NCBI RefSeq assembly: GCF_004349065.1
Contig: NZ_SMKZ01000014.1
Span: 62,001-126,000, forward strand
Source: Jiangella asiatica
GTDB lineage: Bacteria; Actinomycetota; Actinomycetes; Jiangellales; Jiangellaceae
DNA length: 64,000 bases
Direction of reading: 5' to 3'
In this document: one piece after another, positions 18,115 through 26,477 of the stretch
How the letters are laid out: every line of letters starts with the position of its first letter
How positions within the stretch are numbered: position 1 is the stretch's first letter
Notes under the pieces: model-generated
Database searches by the model: none
Seen by the model: only the letters and a program-made list of their open reading frames with translations
Told to the model about the DNA's origin: nothing
Program-made: the position numbers and the translations under genes

Positions 18115-19359
18115 TCAGCCTCCGTTGACGAGGCGGTGGAACGCCTCGGTAGTGGGTTCGATCGTGCCAGCCGGGCCGACGACCGGCGAGACGGCGTCGA
18201 GCGTCTTGAGCCCGTCGCCGGTGTTGAAGACGACGGTCTCCGCCTCCGGGTCGAGCTTGCCCTCACGCAGCAGCTTCGCCAGGACGGCGACGGTCACCCC
18301 GCCGGCGGTCTCGGCGAAGATGCCCTCGGTGCGGGCCAGCAGCCGGATGCCCTCGACCACCTCGTCGTCGCTGACGTCCTCGACCGCGCCGCCGGTGCGC
18401 CGGGCGACGTCGAGCACGTACGGGCCGTCGGCGGGGTTGCCGATGGCCAGCGACTTGGCGATGGTGTCCGGACGCACCGGGCGGACGACGTCGTGGCCGG
18501 CTTTGAACGCCTCGGCCACCGGGGAGCAGCCGGTGGCCTGCGCTCCGAAAATGGCTGGCGCGTCACCCTCGACCAGGCCGAGCCGCACCAGCTCATGGAA
18601 CGCCTTGTCGACCTTGGTGAGCTGCGACCCGCTGGCGACGGGGATGACCACCTGGCGCGGAAGCCGCCAGCCCAGCTGCTCGACGGTCTCGTAGCCGAGG
18701 GTCTTGGAGCCCTCGGCGTAGTACGGGCGCACGTTGACGTTGACGAAGGCCCAATCGTCGTGCTCGCCGGCCAGCTCGGAGGCGAGCCGGTTGACGTCGT
18801 CGTAGTTGCCGTCGACGGCGACCAGCGTGGTGCCGTAGACGGCGCTGGTCACGATCTTGGGCTGCTCGAGGTTGCTGGGGATGAAGACGTAGCTGCGGAT
18901 GCCGGCGCGGGCAGCGGCCGCGGCGACAGCGTTGGCGAGGTTGCCGGTGGACGGACAGGCCAGCACCGTGAAGCCCAGCTCGCGGGCCGCCGCCAGCGCG
19001 ACCGCGACCACGCGGTCCTTGAAAGAATGCGTGGGGTTGGCGGCGTCGTTCTTGATCCACAGCGCTCGCAGCCCCAGCTCGCGGGCCAGGTTGTCCGCGC
19101 GGACCAGCGGCGTGAAGCCGGGGTCGGTGTTCGGGATCTCGGCTACGTCGGCCGGCACCGGCAACAGGTCGCGATAGCGCCAGATGGAGCGGGGCCCGCT
19201 CTCGATGCGCTCGCGGGTGATGGTGCCGTAGTCGTAGGCGACCTCCAGCGGGCCGAAGCACTCCAGGCAGGCGTAGTGCGGCCCGAGCTCCACGGTCGCG
19301 CCGCACTCACGACATGACAGGTGCGTAGCCCGCCCCAGGGAGGTGGTGGTGACAGTCAT
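18115..19359 (-). CDS. thrC: Threonine synthase
   Basis: The 414-residue PLP enzyme converts O-phosphohomoserine to threonine and phosphate. The N-terminus has a zinc-ribbon-like pair (LSCREC and YACLEC) found in one threonine synthase subgroup. SFKDRVV carries the PLP lysine, and TGNLANAVAAAAARAG forms the phosphate-binding region. ATG 19359 has an AAGGGA ribosome site. A SAM-I riboswitch fills the leader immediately upstream, so expression should respond to S-adenosylmethionine, the end product of the competing branch from homoserine. It is followed by the MoaD-like gene. Confidence 0.95.
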   Translation of the reverse strand: MTVTTTSLGRATHLSCRECGATVELGPHYACLECFGPLEVAYDYGTITRERIESGPRSIWRYRDLLPVPADVAEIPNTDPGFTPLVRADNLARELGLRALWIKNDAANPTHSFKDRVVAVALAAARELGFTVLACPSTGNLANAVAAAAARAGIRSYVFIPSNLEQPKIVTSAVYGTTLVAVDGNYDDVNRLASELAGEHDDWAFVNVNVRPYYAEGSKTLGYETVEQLGWRLPRQVVIPVASGSQLTKVDKAFHELVRLGLVEGDAPAIFGAQATGCSPVAEAFKAGHDVVRPVRPDTIAKSLAIGNPADGPYVLDVARRTGGAVEDVSDDEVVEGIRLLARTEGIFAETAGGVTVAVLAKLLREGKLDPEAETVVFNTGDGLKTLDAVSPVVGPAGTIEPTTEAFHRLVNGG

Positions 19360-19371
19360 GCGAGATCCCTT

Positions 19372-19480
19372 CTCATCTCTCCCACCGTGTTCCGGCGGGC
19401 CGGAATTGGCACCGTCGTCGCGCGTGCGCGGACGGTTGCCGGAGCTTCATCGGGCCGGTCCCTCAGCTCCTCTGGATGAG
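19372..19480 (-). ncRNA. SAM-I riboswitch (S-box leader) of thrC
   Basis: On the minus strand the leader starts CTCATCCAGAG and contains the conserved S-box blocks GAGGGACCGGCCC, GATGAAGCTCCGGCAACC and GGTGCCAATTCC. It closes with GATGAG that pairs with the first bases as P1 (19475-19480 with 19372-19377). The AAGGGA ribosome site lies directly after P1 and no terminator hairpin is seen, so control is probably at translation start. A small GAGAT/ATCTC pairing could place the ribosome site in a loop as the alternative structure. Confidence 0.92.
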
Positions 19481-19530
19481 GACAACTGCCAGTCACTTTA
19501 CGGTGCAAGCTTCGGCGCGAGCACCGACTG

Positions 19531-19566
19531 TCCGCGATGCGAGACAGTTTTGTCCCGCATCGCGGA
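19531..19566. repeat. 16-bp inverted repeat upstream of the thrC riboswitch
   Basis: TCCGCGATGCGAGACA and its near-complement (one mismatch) are separated by four bases. It lies 27 bp beyond the decayed Doc gene and upstream of the thrC leader, so it may terminate the toxin transcript or act as an operator. GCACCG (19521-19526) and CGGTGC (19580-19585) could extend it to a cruciform. Confidence 0.6.
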
Positions 19567-19592
19567 CGTTCTAGCTGTGCGGTGCGACGACG

Positions 19593-19975
19593 TCAGCTGG
19601 CCGGTTCCACATGGTCGGCCAGCCAAGACGCGAGGTCCGCCAGCTCCAGCCTTCCCTCGGCGACCGCGATCACGAAGTCGTACGCCTCGTCCTCATCAGG
19701 CGCCAGCAGGAACCCGTTGAGGGGTGAAAGTCGTAACAGGCCATCCAGCCCAGACGTTTCTCCCCGTCGATCAGGGCGTGGTTGCGGACCAGCGACTCCA
19801 GCATGGCAGCCGCCTTGGTGTGCAGATCCGGATAGGCCTCGGCCCCGAAGAGACTGGTTCGCGGCCGATGAACCGCCGCATCCAACAGACCGAGGTCCCG
19901 GACCTCCGGCCGTCGCCCGAGCGTGAGTCGGGCGATGTCGAGCACCTCCTCGAGCGTCAGGAATACCGTGCTCAT
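19593..19975 (-). pseudogene. Doc/Fic-family toxin, frameshifted
   Basis: The first frame gives the normal Doc start (VFLTLEEVLDIARL..., VRDLGLLDAAVHRPRTSLFG, NHALIDGEKRLGWMACY) and then runs into an unrelated tail stopping near 19676. From about 19740 the next frame continues the family pattern with LNGFLLAPDEDEAYDFVIAV and a plausible end at 19593, so one base appears to be lost. The catalytic HxxxDGNKR motif reads HALIDGEKR, with Glu in place of the expected Asn, which also points to inactivation. A sequencing error could explain the frameshift but not the Glu. Its start overlaps the antitoxin stop (ATGA). Confidence 0.8.
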
Positions 19976-20175
19976 TCGGCCAGGCGGGCCAGCAATCCCG
20001 CGTGCCGCTCGATGCCCTCGCGAGTGATCTCCTCGATATGACGGGATCGCTCGGCTCGCCCGATGTGTTCCCGGATGGCCAATCGGGCCTCTTCTTGCAT
20101 GGATCTGTGCTCGCGCTCGGCCTGCCGGCGCAGCGCCTCGGTCTCTTCCTCGGTGAGTCGCAGAGTCATCGCCAT
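19972..20175 (-). CDS. Ribbon-helix-helix antitoxin of the Doc module
   Basis: This 67-residue protein begins MAMTLRLTEEETEALRRQA, the beta strand and first helix of a CopG-type ribbon-helix-helix DNA-binding fold, followed by a charged helix that probably wraps the toxin. It overlaps the Doc-like gene by four bases, the usual antitoxin-first arrangement. Because the toxin appears broken, the antitoxin may persist as a repressor or anti-addiction remnant. Confidence 0.8.
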   Translation of the reverse strand: MAMTLRLTEEETEALRRQAEREHRSMQEEARLAIREHIGRAERSRHIEEITREGIERHAGLLARLAE

Positions 20176-20239
20176 GGCTCGGTGATACCGCCGCGATACC
20201 ACGCTCGCTAGCGCGCGGCCGGCGCGCCGGATGGAGGGC

Positions 20240-20330
20240 GGCCCACTGGGCGAGTTCGCGCTTGTCCCGGCAAGCATCCCTGGTGAAGCTGGGGCACCCA
20301 TACTTGACGTGATCATTCGGGTGGGAGGAG
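20240..20330 (-). repeat. Degenerate palindromic repeat, copy F
   Basis: On the minus strand GAATGATCACGTCAAG resembles the type 1 arm, and CACCAGGGATGCTTGCC resembles the core of the other repeats. Similarity is partial and the second arm is not clear. Confidence 0.35.
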
Positions 20331-20356
20331 GCGGCGAGGTGCGGCGAGGTCACCGG

Positions 20357-20770
20357 GTGCGTCAGGTAGTGAACTGGCTGAACCTGTCCACTCCGCTCGG
20401 CCTGCTGATCGGGCTGCTGGGCCGCGCGCGGTTCGCCGCCGGCCCGGACGGGCTCATCCTCGGCCGTGGGTACCGGCTGCCGATCCCGCCGGCACCGGCG
20501 TTCACCGTCGGCAACGTGGTCCTGCTCCGTATCGACGATGCCGCGCTCGCCCGCCGGCCGGCACTGCTGGTCCACGAGGCACGGCACGCCACTCAGTACG
20601 CCTGGTTCATCGGCCCGGTGATGCTGGTGCCGTACGGACTGGCCGCCCTGTGGTCGTTGCTGCTCACCGGCGACCCGGCGTCACGGAACGCGTTCGAGCG
20701 GCAGGCCGGGCTCGTCGACGGCGGATACGTGGAGCGTCCACTGCGCCGGTGGCGCCGGCGCGGCCGCTGA
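20357..20770 (+). CDS. Small membrane protein with HExxH motif, putative metallopeptidase
   Basis: This protein of about 137 residues is not placed in a named family. It carries LVHEARHATQYAWF, an HExxH zinc-binding signature, then a hydrophobic stretch GPVMLVPYGLAALWSLLL and NAFERQAG, where the Glu could be a third zinc ligand as in gluzincin-like enzymes. The GTG at 20357 is preferred because GCGAGGT lies eight bases upstream and because the longer frame runs through a degenerate repeat. Proteolytic activity is an inference from the motif only. Confidence 0.6.
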   Translation: MRQVVNWLNLSTPLGLLIGLLGRARFAAGPDGLILGRGYRLPIPPAPAFTVGNVVLLRIDDAALARRPALLVHEARHATQYAWFIGPVMLVPYGLAALWSLLLTGDPASRNAFERQAGLVDGGYVERPLRRWRRRGR

Positions 20771-20777
20771 GTCGCCG

Positions 20778-21554
20778 TCAGGAGAGAGCGGCCAGCTCGC
20801 GCAGCAGCGCCTGGACCCCCGGCGGGCCGAGCACGACGATGTCGGCGGCGGCGCGCAGCTCGGCCGAAGCCTCCTCGGCGTCGCTGCAGACCACCAGCCC
20901 GAGCACACCGTCCTCGGCGAGCTCGCGGACGGCCGCGACGGCCGGCAGGTCACCGATGTCGTCGCCGGCATAGACGACGGCGGCGGCCGCGGTCTCGGCG
21001 ACCAGGGACCGGATGGCCACACCCTTGTCCATGCCGACGGGGCGCAGCTCCAGCACGAAGCGGCCCGGCGTGACCTGCAACCCGGAACCGGCGGCGACGG
21101 CGTCGGCGTACGGCCGCAGCTCGGCCAGGGCGGCCCCGGGGTCCGGCGCGTTGCGGGTGTGCAGCGCGACCGAGTGGCCCTTGTCCTCGACGGTGACGCC
21201 GGGGCGGTCCGCGGCCAGCTCGGCCACGCGCCGGCGGGCGACGTCTACGCCGTCGTCGGCGCCGGGGGCGTCGAGCCGGCCGTCCTCCCAGCGCTCCAGG
21301 CCGTAATGGCCGAGCACGGTGAGCCCGGGCACCGCGGCCAGCCCGCCGAGGCGGACGGCGTCCGCGGCGGCCCGCCCGGTCACGATGGCGACCTTGGCCA
21401 CCCGGGCGGCCACCGCGGTCAGCACCTCGACCGTCCCGGGCAGCGCCACGGCGTTCTCGGGCCGCGGCACGATCGGCGCGAGCACGCCGTCGAAGTCGAG
21501 CGCGACGACGGTGCTGTCGAGCTGCCCGGCGAGCTGGCGCAGCTGCGTCGTCAC
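20778..21554 (-). CDS. otsB: Trehalose-6-phosphate phosphatase
   Basis: The 258-residue HAD-superfamily hydrolase removes phosphate from trehalose 6-phosphate, the last step of the OtsA-OtsB route. The catalytic motif LDFDGVLAPI lies near residue 19, IVTGRAA gives motif II, and VYAGDDIGDLPAV gives the acidic motif IV. GMDKGVAIRSLV matches the cap/linker of trehalose phosphatases. It overlaps the LytR_C protein gene upstream by four bases. The matching synthase otsA lies about 1 kb away on the other strand, so both steps are encoded together but transcribed separately. Confidence 0.92.
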   Translation of the reverse strand: MTTQLRQLAGQLDSTVVALDFDGVLAPIVPRPENAVALPGTVEVLTAVAARVAKVAIVTGRAAADAVRLGGLAAVPGLTVLGHYGLERWEDGRLDAPGADDGVDVARRRVAELAADRPGVTVEDKGHSVALHTRNAPDPGAALAELRPYADAVAAGSGLQVTPGRFVLELRPVGMDKGVAIRSLVAETAAAAVVYAGDDIGDLPAVAAVRELAEDGVLGLVVCSDAEEASAELRAAADIVVLGPPGVQALLRELAALS

Positions 21555-22111
21555 TCCGGTTCTCCGACCTCGTCGACGTAGTCGTCGACCAGGATGACGA
21601 TGACGCGTTCCTGGTTGATGCCCTCGAACGTCGGCATGATGCGGCCGATCTCCGGGAACTGGGCCATCAGCGCCTCGGCTACCTCCTGCTGGTCCTCGGG
21701 GTAGTAGACCGTGGTCTCGGGCACGCTGCCGTCCCAGCTGCCGATGGCGGGGACCTCCCAGCCGCCCTCCTCGAACCGCTGCTGGGCGAACTCGGCCAGG
21801 CCGGTGACGCCGGTCTGGTTCAGCACCCCGATCGGCTCGCGGAGCTCCTCTGGGGCGGTCTCGCCCTCGGTCGGCTCGTTGGTGGGATCGCCGGTCGGCT
21901 CGTCGGTGGGCGTGTCGGTGGGAGGCTGGGTCGGCGGCGGCTCAGCCGCTTCGTCGTCGCCGCCCGCGTCACCGCTCGCGGCAGCGTCGTCAGAGGGGCT
22001 GTCGGAGGTGTCGTCGCCGAACTGCCACAGCAGGACCAGCACCACCGCCACGACGCCCACGAGCGCGACGAGGGACGGCCAGAGCCGCTCCAGTCGTTCA
22101 CCCATGGTCAC
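21551..22111 (-). CDS. LytR C-terminal-domain membrane protein
   Basis: The 186-residue protein has a short cytoplasmic start, one membrane helix (around residues 12-30, LVALVGVVAVVLVLLWQF), a long Pro/Thr/Asp/Glu-rich linker with repeated PTDEPTGDPT units, and a C-terminal LytR_C domain. The domain is recognised by VLNQTGVTGLAEFAQQRF and TTVYYPEDQQEVAEAL. LytR_C domains occur outside the membrane in actinobacteria, sometimes attached to cell-wall glycopolymer ligases; here the catalytic LCP domain is absent. Its stop overlaps the otsB start (ATGA), implying co-transcription. Confidence 0.85.
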   Translation of the reverse strand: MTMGERLERLWPSLVALVGVVAVVLVLLWQFGDDTSDSPSDDAAASGDAGGDDEAAEPPPTQPPTDTPTDEPTGDPTNEPTEGETAPEELREPIGVLNQTGVTGLAEFAQQRFEEGGWEVPAIGSWDGSVPETTVYYPEDQQEVAEALMAQFPEIGRIMPTFEGINQERVIVILVDDYVDEVGEPE

Positions 22112-22214
22112 AGGACCAGCACACTACGCCACAGGCATCCGTCCATGCGACACGTCCGGCTCTGGCATTGATGATCAAGATCGGCGAAACTGGCTTATGG
22201 CCCGGCGACGTTGC

Positions 22215-22460
22215 TCAGATCCGAGTCCTGGCACGGCGCCCCGTCCTGGCCTGCTGGCGGACGGCGCGCTGCCGGCGCAGCCGCCTGACCAGCAAGGGAT
22301 CGTGCGCGAGCGCCTCGGGACGGTCGATCAGCGAGTTCAGCACCTGGTAGTAGCGGGTCGCCGAGATGTCGAACGTGGATCGCACGGCTTGTTCTTTCGC
22401 TCCGGGGTACTTCCACCATCGTCGCTCGAAGTCGAGGATCGCGCGCTCCCGGTCGTCCAT
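22215..22460 (-). CDS. DUF3263 family protein
   Basis: This 81-residue protein shows the typical pattern of DUF3263: RERAILDFERRWWKYPGAKE, ISATRYYQVLNSLIDRPEAL and DPLLVRRLRRQR, ending with a strongly basic tail. The family is restricted to actinobacteria, helical and DNA-binding-like in composition, and has no proven role. ATG 22460 begins at the conserved start. The gene is just upstream of and divergent from otsA, as is often the case in this phylum. Confidence 0.85.
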   Translation of the reverse strand: MDDRERAILDFERRWWKYPGAKEQAVRSTFDISATRYYQVLNSLIDRPEALAHDPLLVRRLRRQRAVRQQARTGRRARTRI

Positions 22461-22536
22461 GCCGCCATCGTAGACACGGGCTGTGACAAGCACGCAACGC
22501 AACTCGGTTACCGTTGACAGCACGAGGAGGCCCCAT

Positions 22537-23936
<1,400 letters not shown>

Positions 23937-23937
<1 letters not shown>

Positions 23938-23963
23938 CCCGCCGTGACCTGTCAGCGGCGGGT
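23937..23963. terminator. Hairpin between otsA and the convergent 91-aa gene
   Basis: ACCCGCCG and CGGCGGGT form an 8-bp stem with an 11-base loop. It overlaps both stop codons and could act on either strand. Confidence 0.45.
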
Positions 23964-24227
23964 GTTCGGGTCGTGGTCCGGGTCGACCTCGGTGTAGGCC
24001 AGCCAGGCCTGGGTGTCGGCGGAGTCCAGCGGCTCCGGCCCCGGCGCCTGCTGGGACAGCGAGGCCAGGCGCTGCTCGGCGGCCTCGGCCGTGCGCAACT
24101 CCATCGTCGCGACGGCGATCAGGTCGCGCAGACCCTCGGCTCCGAACCGGTCACGGACGTTCTTCACGGCGGCGGTGACCATCGGGTCGACCTCCGGGGT
24201 CTTCGGCTGCAGTCGTGGGTCCATCAC
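23952..24227 (-). CDS. Hypothetical protein, helical, 91 aa
   Basis: This acidic 91-residue protein has no signal or membrane segment. The central part (PMVTAAVKNVRDRFGAEGLRD) is helical and is followed by VATMELRTAEAAEQRLASL and a Pro/Asp-rich end. Similar short proteins occur beside trehalose genes in actinobacteria, but I cannot name the family. The start may be the ATG at 24227 or the next codon, also ATG. The 180 bp upstream, before the 24408 gene, holds no recognisable site. Confidence 0.55.
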   Translation of the reverse strand: MMDPRLQPKTPEVDPMVTAAVKNVRDRFGAEGLRDLIAVATMELRTAEAAEQRLASLSQQAPGPEPLDSADTQAWLAYTEVDPDHDPNTRR

Positions 24228-24407
24228 GCGATCACTCCTGAAGATTTCACTCGAAGTCGAGTGGTACCGTAACCCGCCGCGCCGCGCAGCTCACGGCGGG
24301 CCGCCGTGACAGGAACGACGCACATCGACGATGATGTGGCTGCACAGGCCTGAGTAACACGGGGGTGACGTCCGGCCTGCCCGGAGACTCTACGTAACGG
24401 TGGTCGC

Positions 24408-25031
24408 TTGCTCCCACGCCGGTTCGCGCTCGTCCGTCACGTCGACTACACCGGCGTTTCCGGTGTCGGCGTGGTGGCATACGGCGTCGTTTTCGGCGAC
24501 GGTCAGGTGGCGCTGCGGTGGTCGTCGACCCATCCCGCCACCAGCCTGTGGGCATCCCTCGACGACCTCATGGCCGTGCACGGGCACGGTGACGCCACCA
24601 GCATCGAGTGGCTCGACCCCGCCGCCGATCCGTTCGGCCAGCCGGCGCACGCGCCGCCACGCCTCCAGCCGCTGCGCCCGGCGCCGGAACAACGGTCCGC
24701 TCCCGCGCCCGCGCCCGCCCCGTCCCCGGCACCAGCACCGCAACCCGACCCTGCACCCGACCGGGAGCCCGAGCCGACGCCGGCCACGGCGCCGCCGGCC
24801 GAGCCGGACCCGTCGACGGCCGACACCGCACCCCAGCAGCGCATCACCGGCCGCCGGGCTCGCCGCGTCGCCGTCGAGACGCCAGGACCGCCACCGCCGC
24901 CCGACGGCAACGGCGGCTGGCCGCCGCACGCCCGGGTGCCCAGCCAGCGCCGGACCGGGCGGCACCGTCGATCCATGCCCGACCAGGAAGCCCGAGCCAG
25001 CAGCCCGCCGATCGAAAGAGACGCACCATGA
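24408..25031 (+). CDS. Hypothetical protein with Pro/Ala-rich tail
   Basis: The 207-residue protein starts with a compact domain of about 65 residues (RFALVRHVDYTGVSGVGVVA, DGQVALRW, MAVHGHGDATSIEWLD), a pattern I have seen in short actinobacterial and phage proteins of unknown role. A long disordered tail follows, made of Pro, Ala and Glu (PAPAPAPSPAPAPQ). The start is a TTG at 24408; no in-frame ATG lies before the conserved domain. The last four bases overlap the ATG of the first DUF202 gene, so it heads a three-gene operon with two DUF202 proteins. Confidence 0.6.
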   Translation: MLPRRFALVRHVDYTGVSGVGVVAYGVVFGDGQVALRWSSTHPATSLWASLDDLMAVHGHGDATSIEWLDPAADPFGQPAHAPPRLQPLRPAPEQRSAPAPAPAPSPAPAPQPDPAPDREPEPTPATAPPAEPDPSTADTAPQQRITGRRARRVAVETPGPPPPPDGNGGWPPHARVPSQRRTGRHRRSMPDQEARASSPPIERDAP

Positions 25032-25414
25032 CCGGACCCGCCGACCGGAACGACGCGCCCCGCCGCTGGCCGCGCAGCGTCTACGCCGCCGGCCGCGAGC
25101 CCGACCCTCGGTTCACGTTCGCCAACGAGCGCACCTTCCTCGCCTGGATCCGCACCGCGCTCGCGCTGCTGGCGGCCGGCATCGCGCTCGAGGCGCTCGA
25201 GATCCCCGACCAGCGTGTGCTGCGACTCACCCTCGTGGTGGCGCTCGCGTTGCTCGGCGCGGTCAGCAGCGTCCTGGCGTTCTTCCGGTGGGCGCAGGCG
25301 GAGAAGGCACTGCGGGAGTCCCGGCCGCTGCCCTCGCCGGCGCTGGCCCCGGTGCTGGCGTTCGGCCTGGCGGTGGCCGCGATCGTCATCGTCGTCGTGC
25401 TCGCCGCGTCGTGA
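25028..25414 (+). CDS. DUF202 membrane protein (first)
   Basis: The 128-residue protein contains the DUF202 signature FANERTFLAWIRTALALLAAG followed by two more hydrophobic helices (LRLTLVVALALLGAVSSVLA and VLAFGLAVAAIVIVVVL). DUF202 proteins such as E. coli YidH are small inner-membrane proteins of unknown function. It overlaps the upstream gene by ATGA and its own stop overlaps the next start by one base (TGATG), so translation is coupled through the operon. Confidence 0.88.
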   Translation: MTGPADRNDAPRRWPRSVYAAGREPDPRFTFANERTFLAWIRTALALLAAGIALEALEIPDQRVLRLTLVVALALLGAVSSVLAFFRWAQAEKALRESRPLPSPALAPVLAFGLAVAAIVIVVVLAAS

Positions 25415-25734
25415 TGATCGACCGGGCCTTCGACGACGGCGCGCAGAACGAGCGGACCTCTCTGGCGTGGACCCGCACGGCGCTGTCGCTGCTGGTCGGC
25501 GTGGTGCTGGCCAGCCGCCTGGCCGCCGAGCCGCTGGGCGCGGCGGCCTTCGTGTTCGGCCTGGTCGTCGTGCCGTTACCGGTGGCCATCCTGCTGCTGG
25601 CACGGCGCCGCTACCGCCGCTCGCACGAGGCGCTGCACGCCGACCGCACCCTGCCCGACGGGCGCCTGCCGGGCCTGGTCGCCGTCGTCACCCTCCTGCT
25701 CGCCGTGCTGGAGATCGCCTACGCCATCGCATGA
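25414..25734 (+). CDS. DUF202 membrane protein (second)
   Basis: This 106-residue protein shows the same DUF202 core (NERTSLAWTRTALSLLVGVV) and three hydrophobic helices. It resembles the E. coli YidG type, as its neighbour does YidH; such pairs are common and may form a hetero-complex. A GTG one codon earlier (25411) is an equal start candidate. It is the last gene of the three-gene operon. Confidence 0.88.
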   Translation: MIDRAFDDGAQNERTSLAWTRTALSLLVGVVLASRLAAEPLGAAAFVFGLVVVPLPVAILLLARRRYRRSHEALHADRTLPDGRLPGLVAVVTLLLAVLEIAYAIA

Positions 25735-25773
25735 CATCTTGACGCTCAAGCTCGTGCGCATCATGATGTCACC

Positions 25774-26034
25774 ATGCGTACCACCTTGACGCTCGATCCG
25801 GAGGTAGCCCGACTGGTCGAGGAAGCGATGCATCGTGAGCGGCGCCCCATGAAGCAGGTGGTCAACGACGCGCTACGGCGGGCGCTGGCACCGGAACGAA
25901 GCCGCGCGACGCCGTTCCGTGTCGTCCCGCACGAGTCGGCTGTCCGGCCCGGCTTCGACCTGGCGGGATTCAATCGACTTGCCGACGAGTTGGATGACGA
26001 GGCGGTCATGCACCACACCCGGCCGTCCTCGTGA
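25774..26034 (+). CDS. VapB-like antitoxin (ribbon-helix-helix)
   Basis: The 86-residue protein begins MRTTLTLDPEVARLVEEAMH, a strand plus helix of the ribbon-helix-helix fold, followed by VVNDALRRAL and a flexible C-terminal half (GFDLAGFNRLADELDDEAV) expected to thread across the toxin. It overlaps the PIN-domain gene by four bases in antitoxin-first order. The pair should autoregulate through its own promoter, though no clear operator was identified in the 39 bp upstream. Confidence 0.85.
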   Translation: MRTTLTLDPEVARLVEEAMHRERRPMKQVVNDALRRALAPERSRATPFRVVPHESAVRPGFDLAGFNRLADELDDEAVMHHTRPSS

Positions 26035-26468
26035 TCGTTCCGGACGTCAACCTCCTCCTTTACGCGACCATCACGGGCTTTCCTCAGCACGTCCGAGCGC
26101 GCCGCTGGTGGGAAGAGGCTGTCAACAGTGCGGCCTCGATCGGCCTGACTCCGCCTGCGGTCTTCGGCTTCCTCAGGCTTGCGACCAATGCGCGTATCTT
26201 CGAGTACCCGATGCCGGTCGAGGACGCCACCGGGCGAGTCAACGAATGGTTCGAGCAGCCGAACATCGCCCTCCTCACCCCCGGACGCGCACATATGGAC
26301 ATCGCGCTGGACCTCCTCAGAGGCCTGGGGACGGCTGGCAATCTCACCACTGACGTCCAGCTTGCCGCGTACGCGATCGAGCATCGGGCACAGCTCCACT
26401 CGAACGACACCGACTTCGGCCGGTTCAAGGGCCTTAGCTGGGTAGACCCGCTGGCGACCGAGTCCTGA
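26031..26468 (+). CDS. VapC-like PIN-domain toxin (ribonuclease)
   Basis: The 145-residue PIN-domain protein is a probable Mg-dependent ribonuclease. Acidic site residues are visible: Asp in MIVPDVNLLLY, Glu in WWEEAV, Asp in LTTDVQLAAYAIEH and Asp in LHSNDTDFGRF. These are the four positions expected of an active PIN fold, so unlike the Doc module nearby this pair looks intact. The GTG start overlaps the antitoxin stop. It converges on murQ with a gap of nine bases. Confidence 0.9.
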   Translation: MIVPDVNLLLYATITGFPQHVRARRWWEEAVNSAASIGLTPPAVFGFLRLATNARIFEYPMPVEDATGRVNEWFEQPNIALLTPGRAHMDIALDLLRGLGTAGNLTTDVQLAAYAIEHRAQLHSNDTDFGRFKGLSWVDPLATES

Positions 26469-26477
26469 CGCGGCCAA

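Noticed and set aside
25774-26468. VapBC-like pair considered as part of a mobile island
   Set aside because: No integrase, repeats or tRNA boundary flank it and its composition resembles the neighbours.
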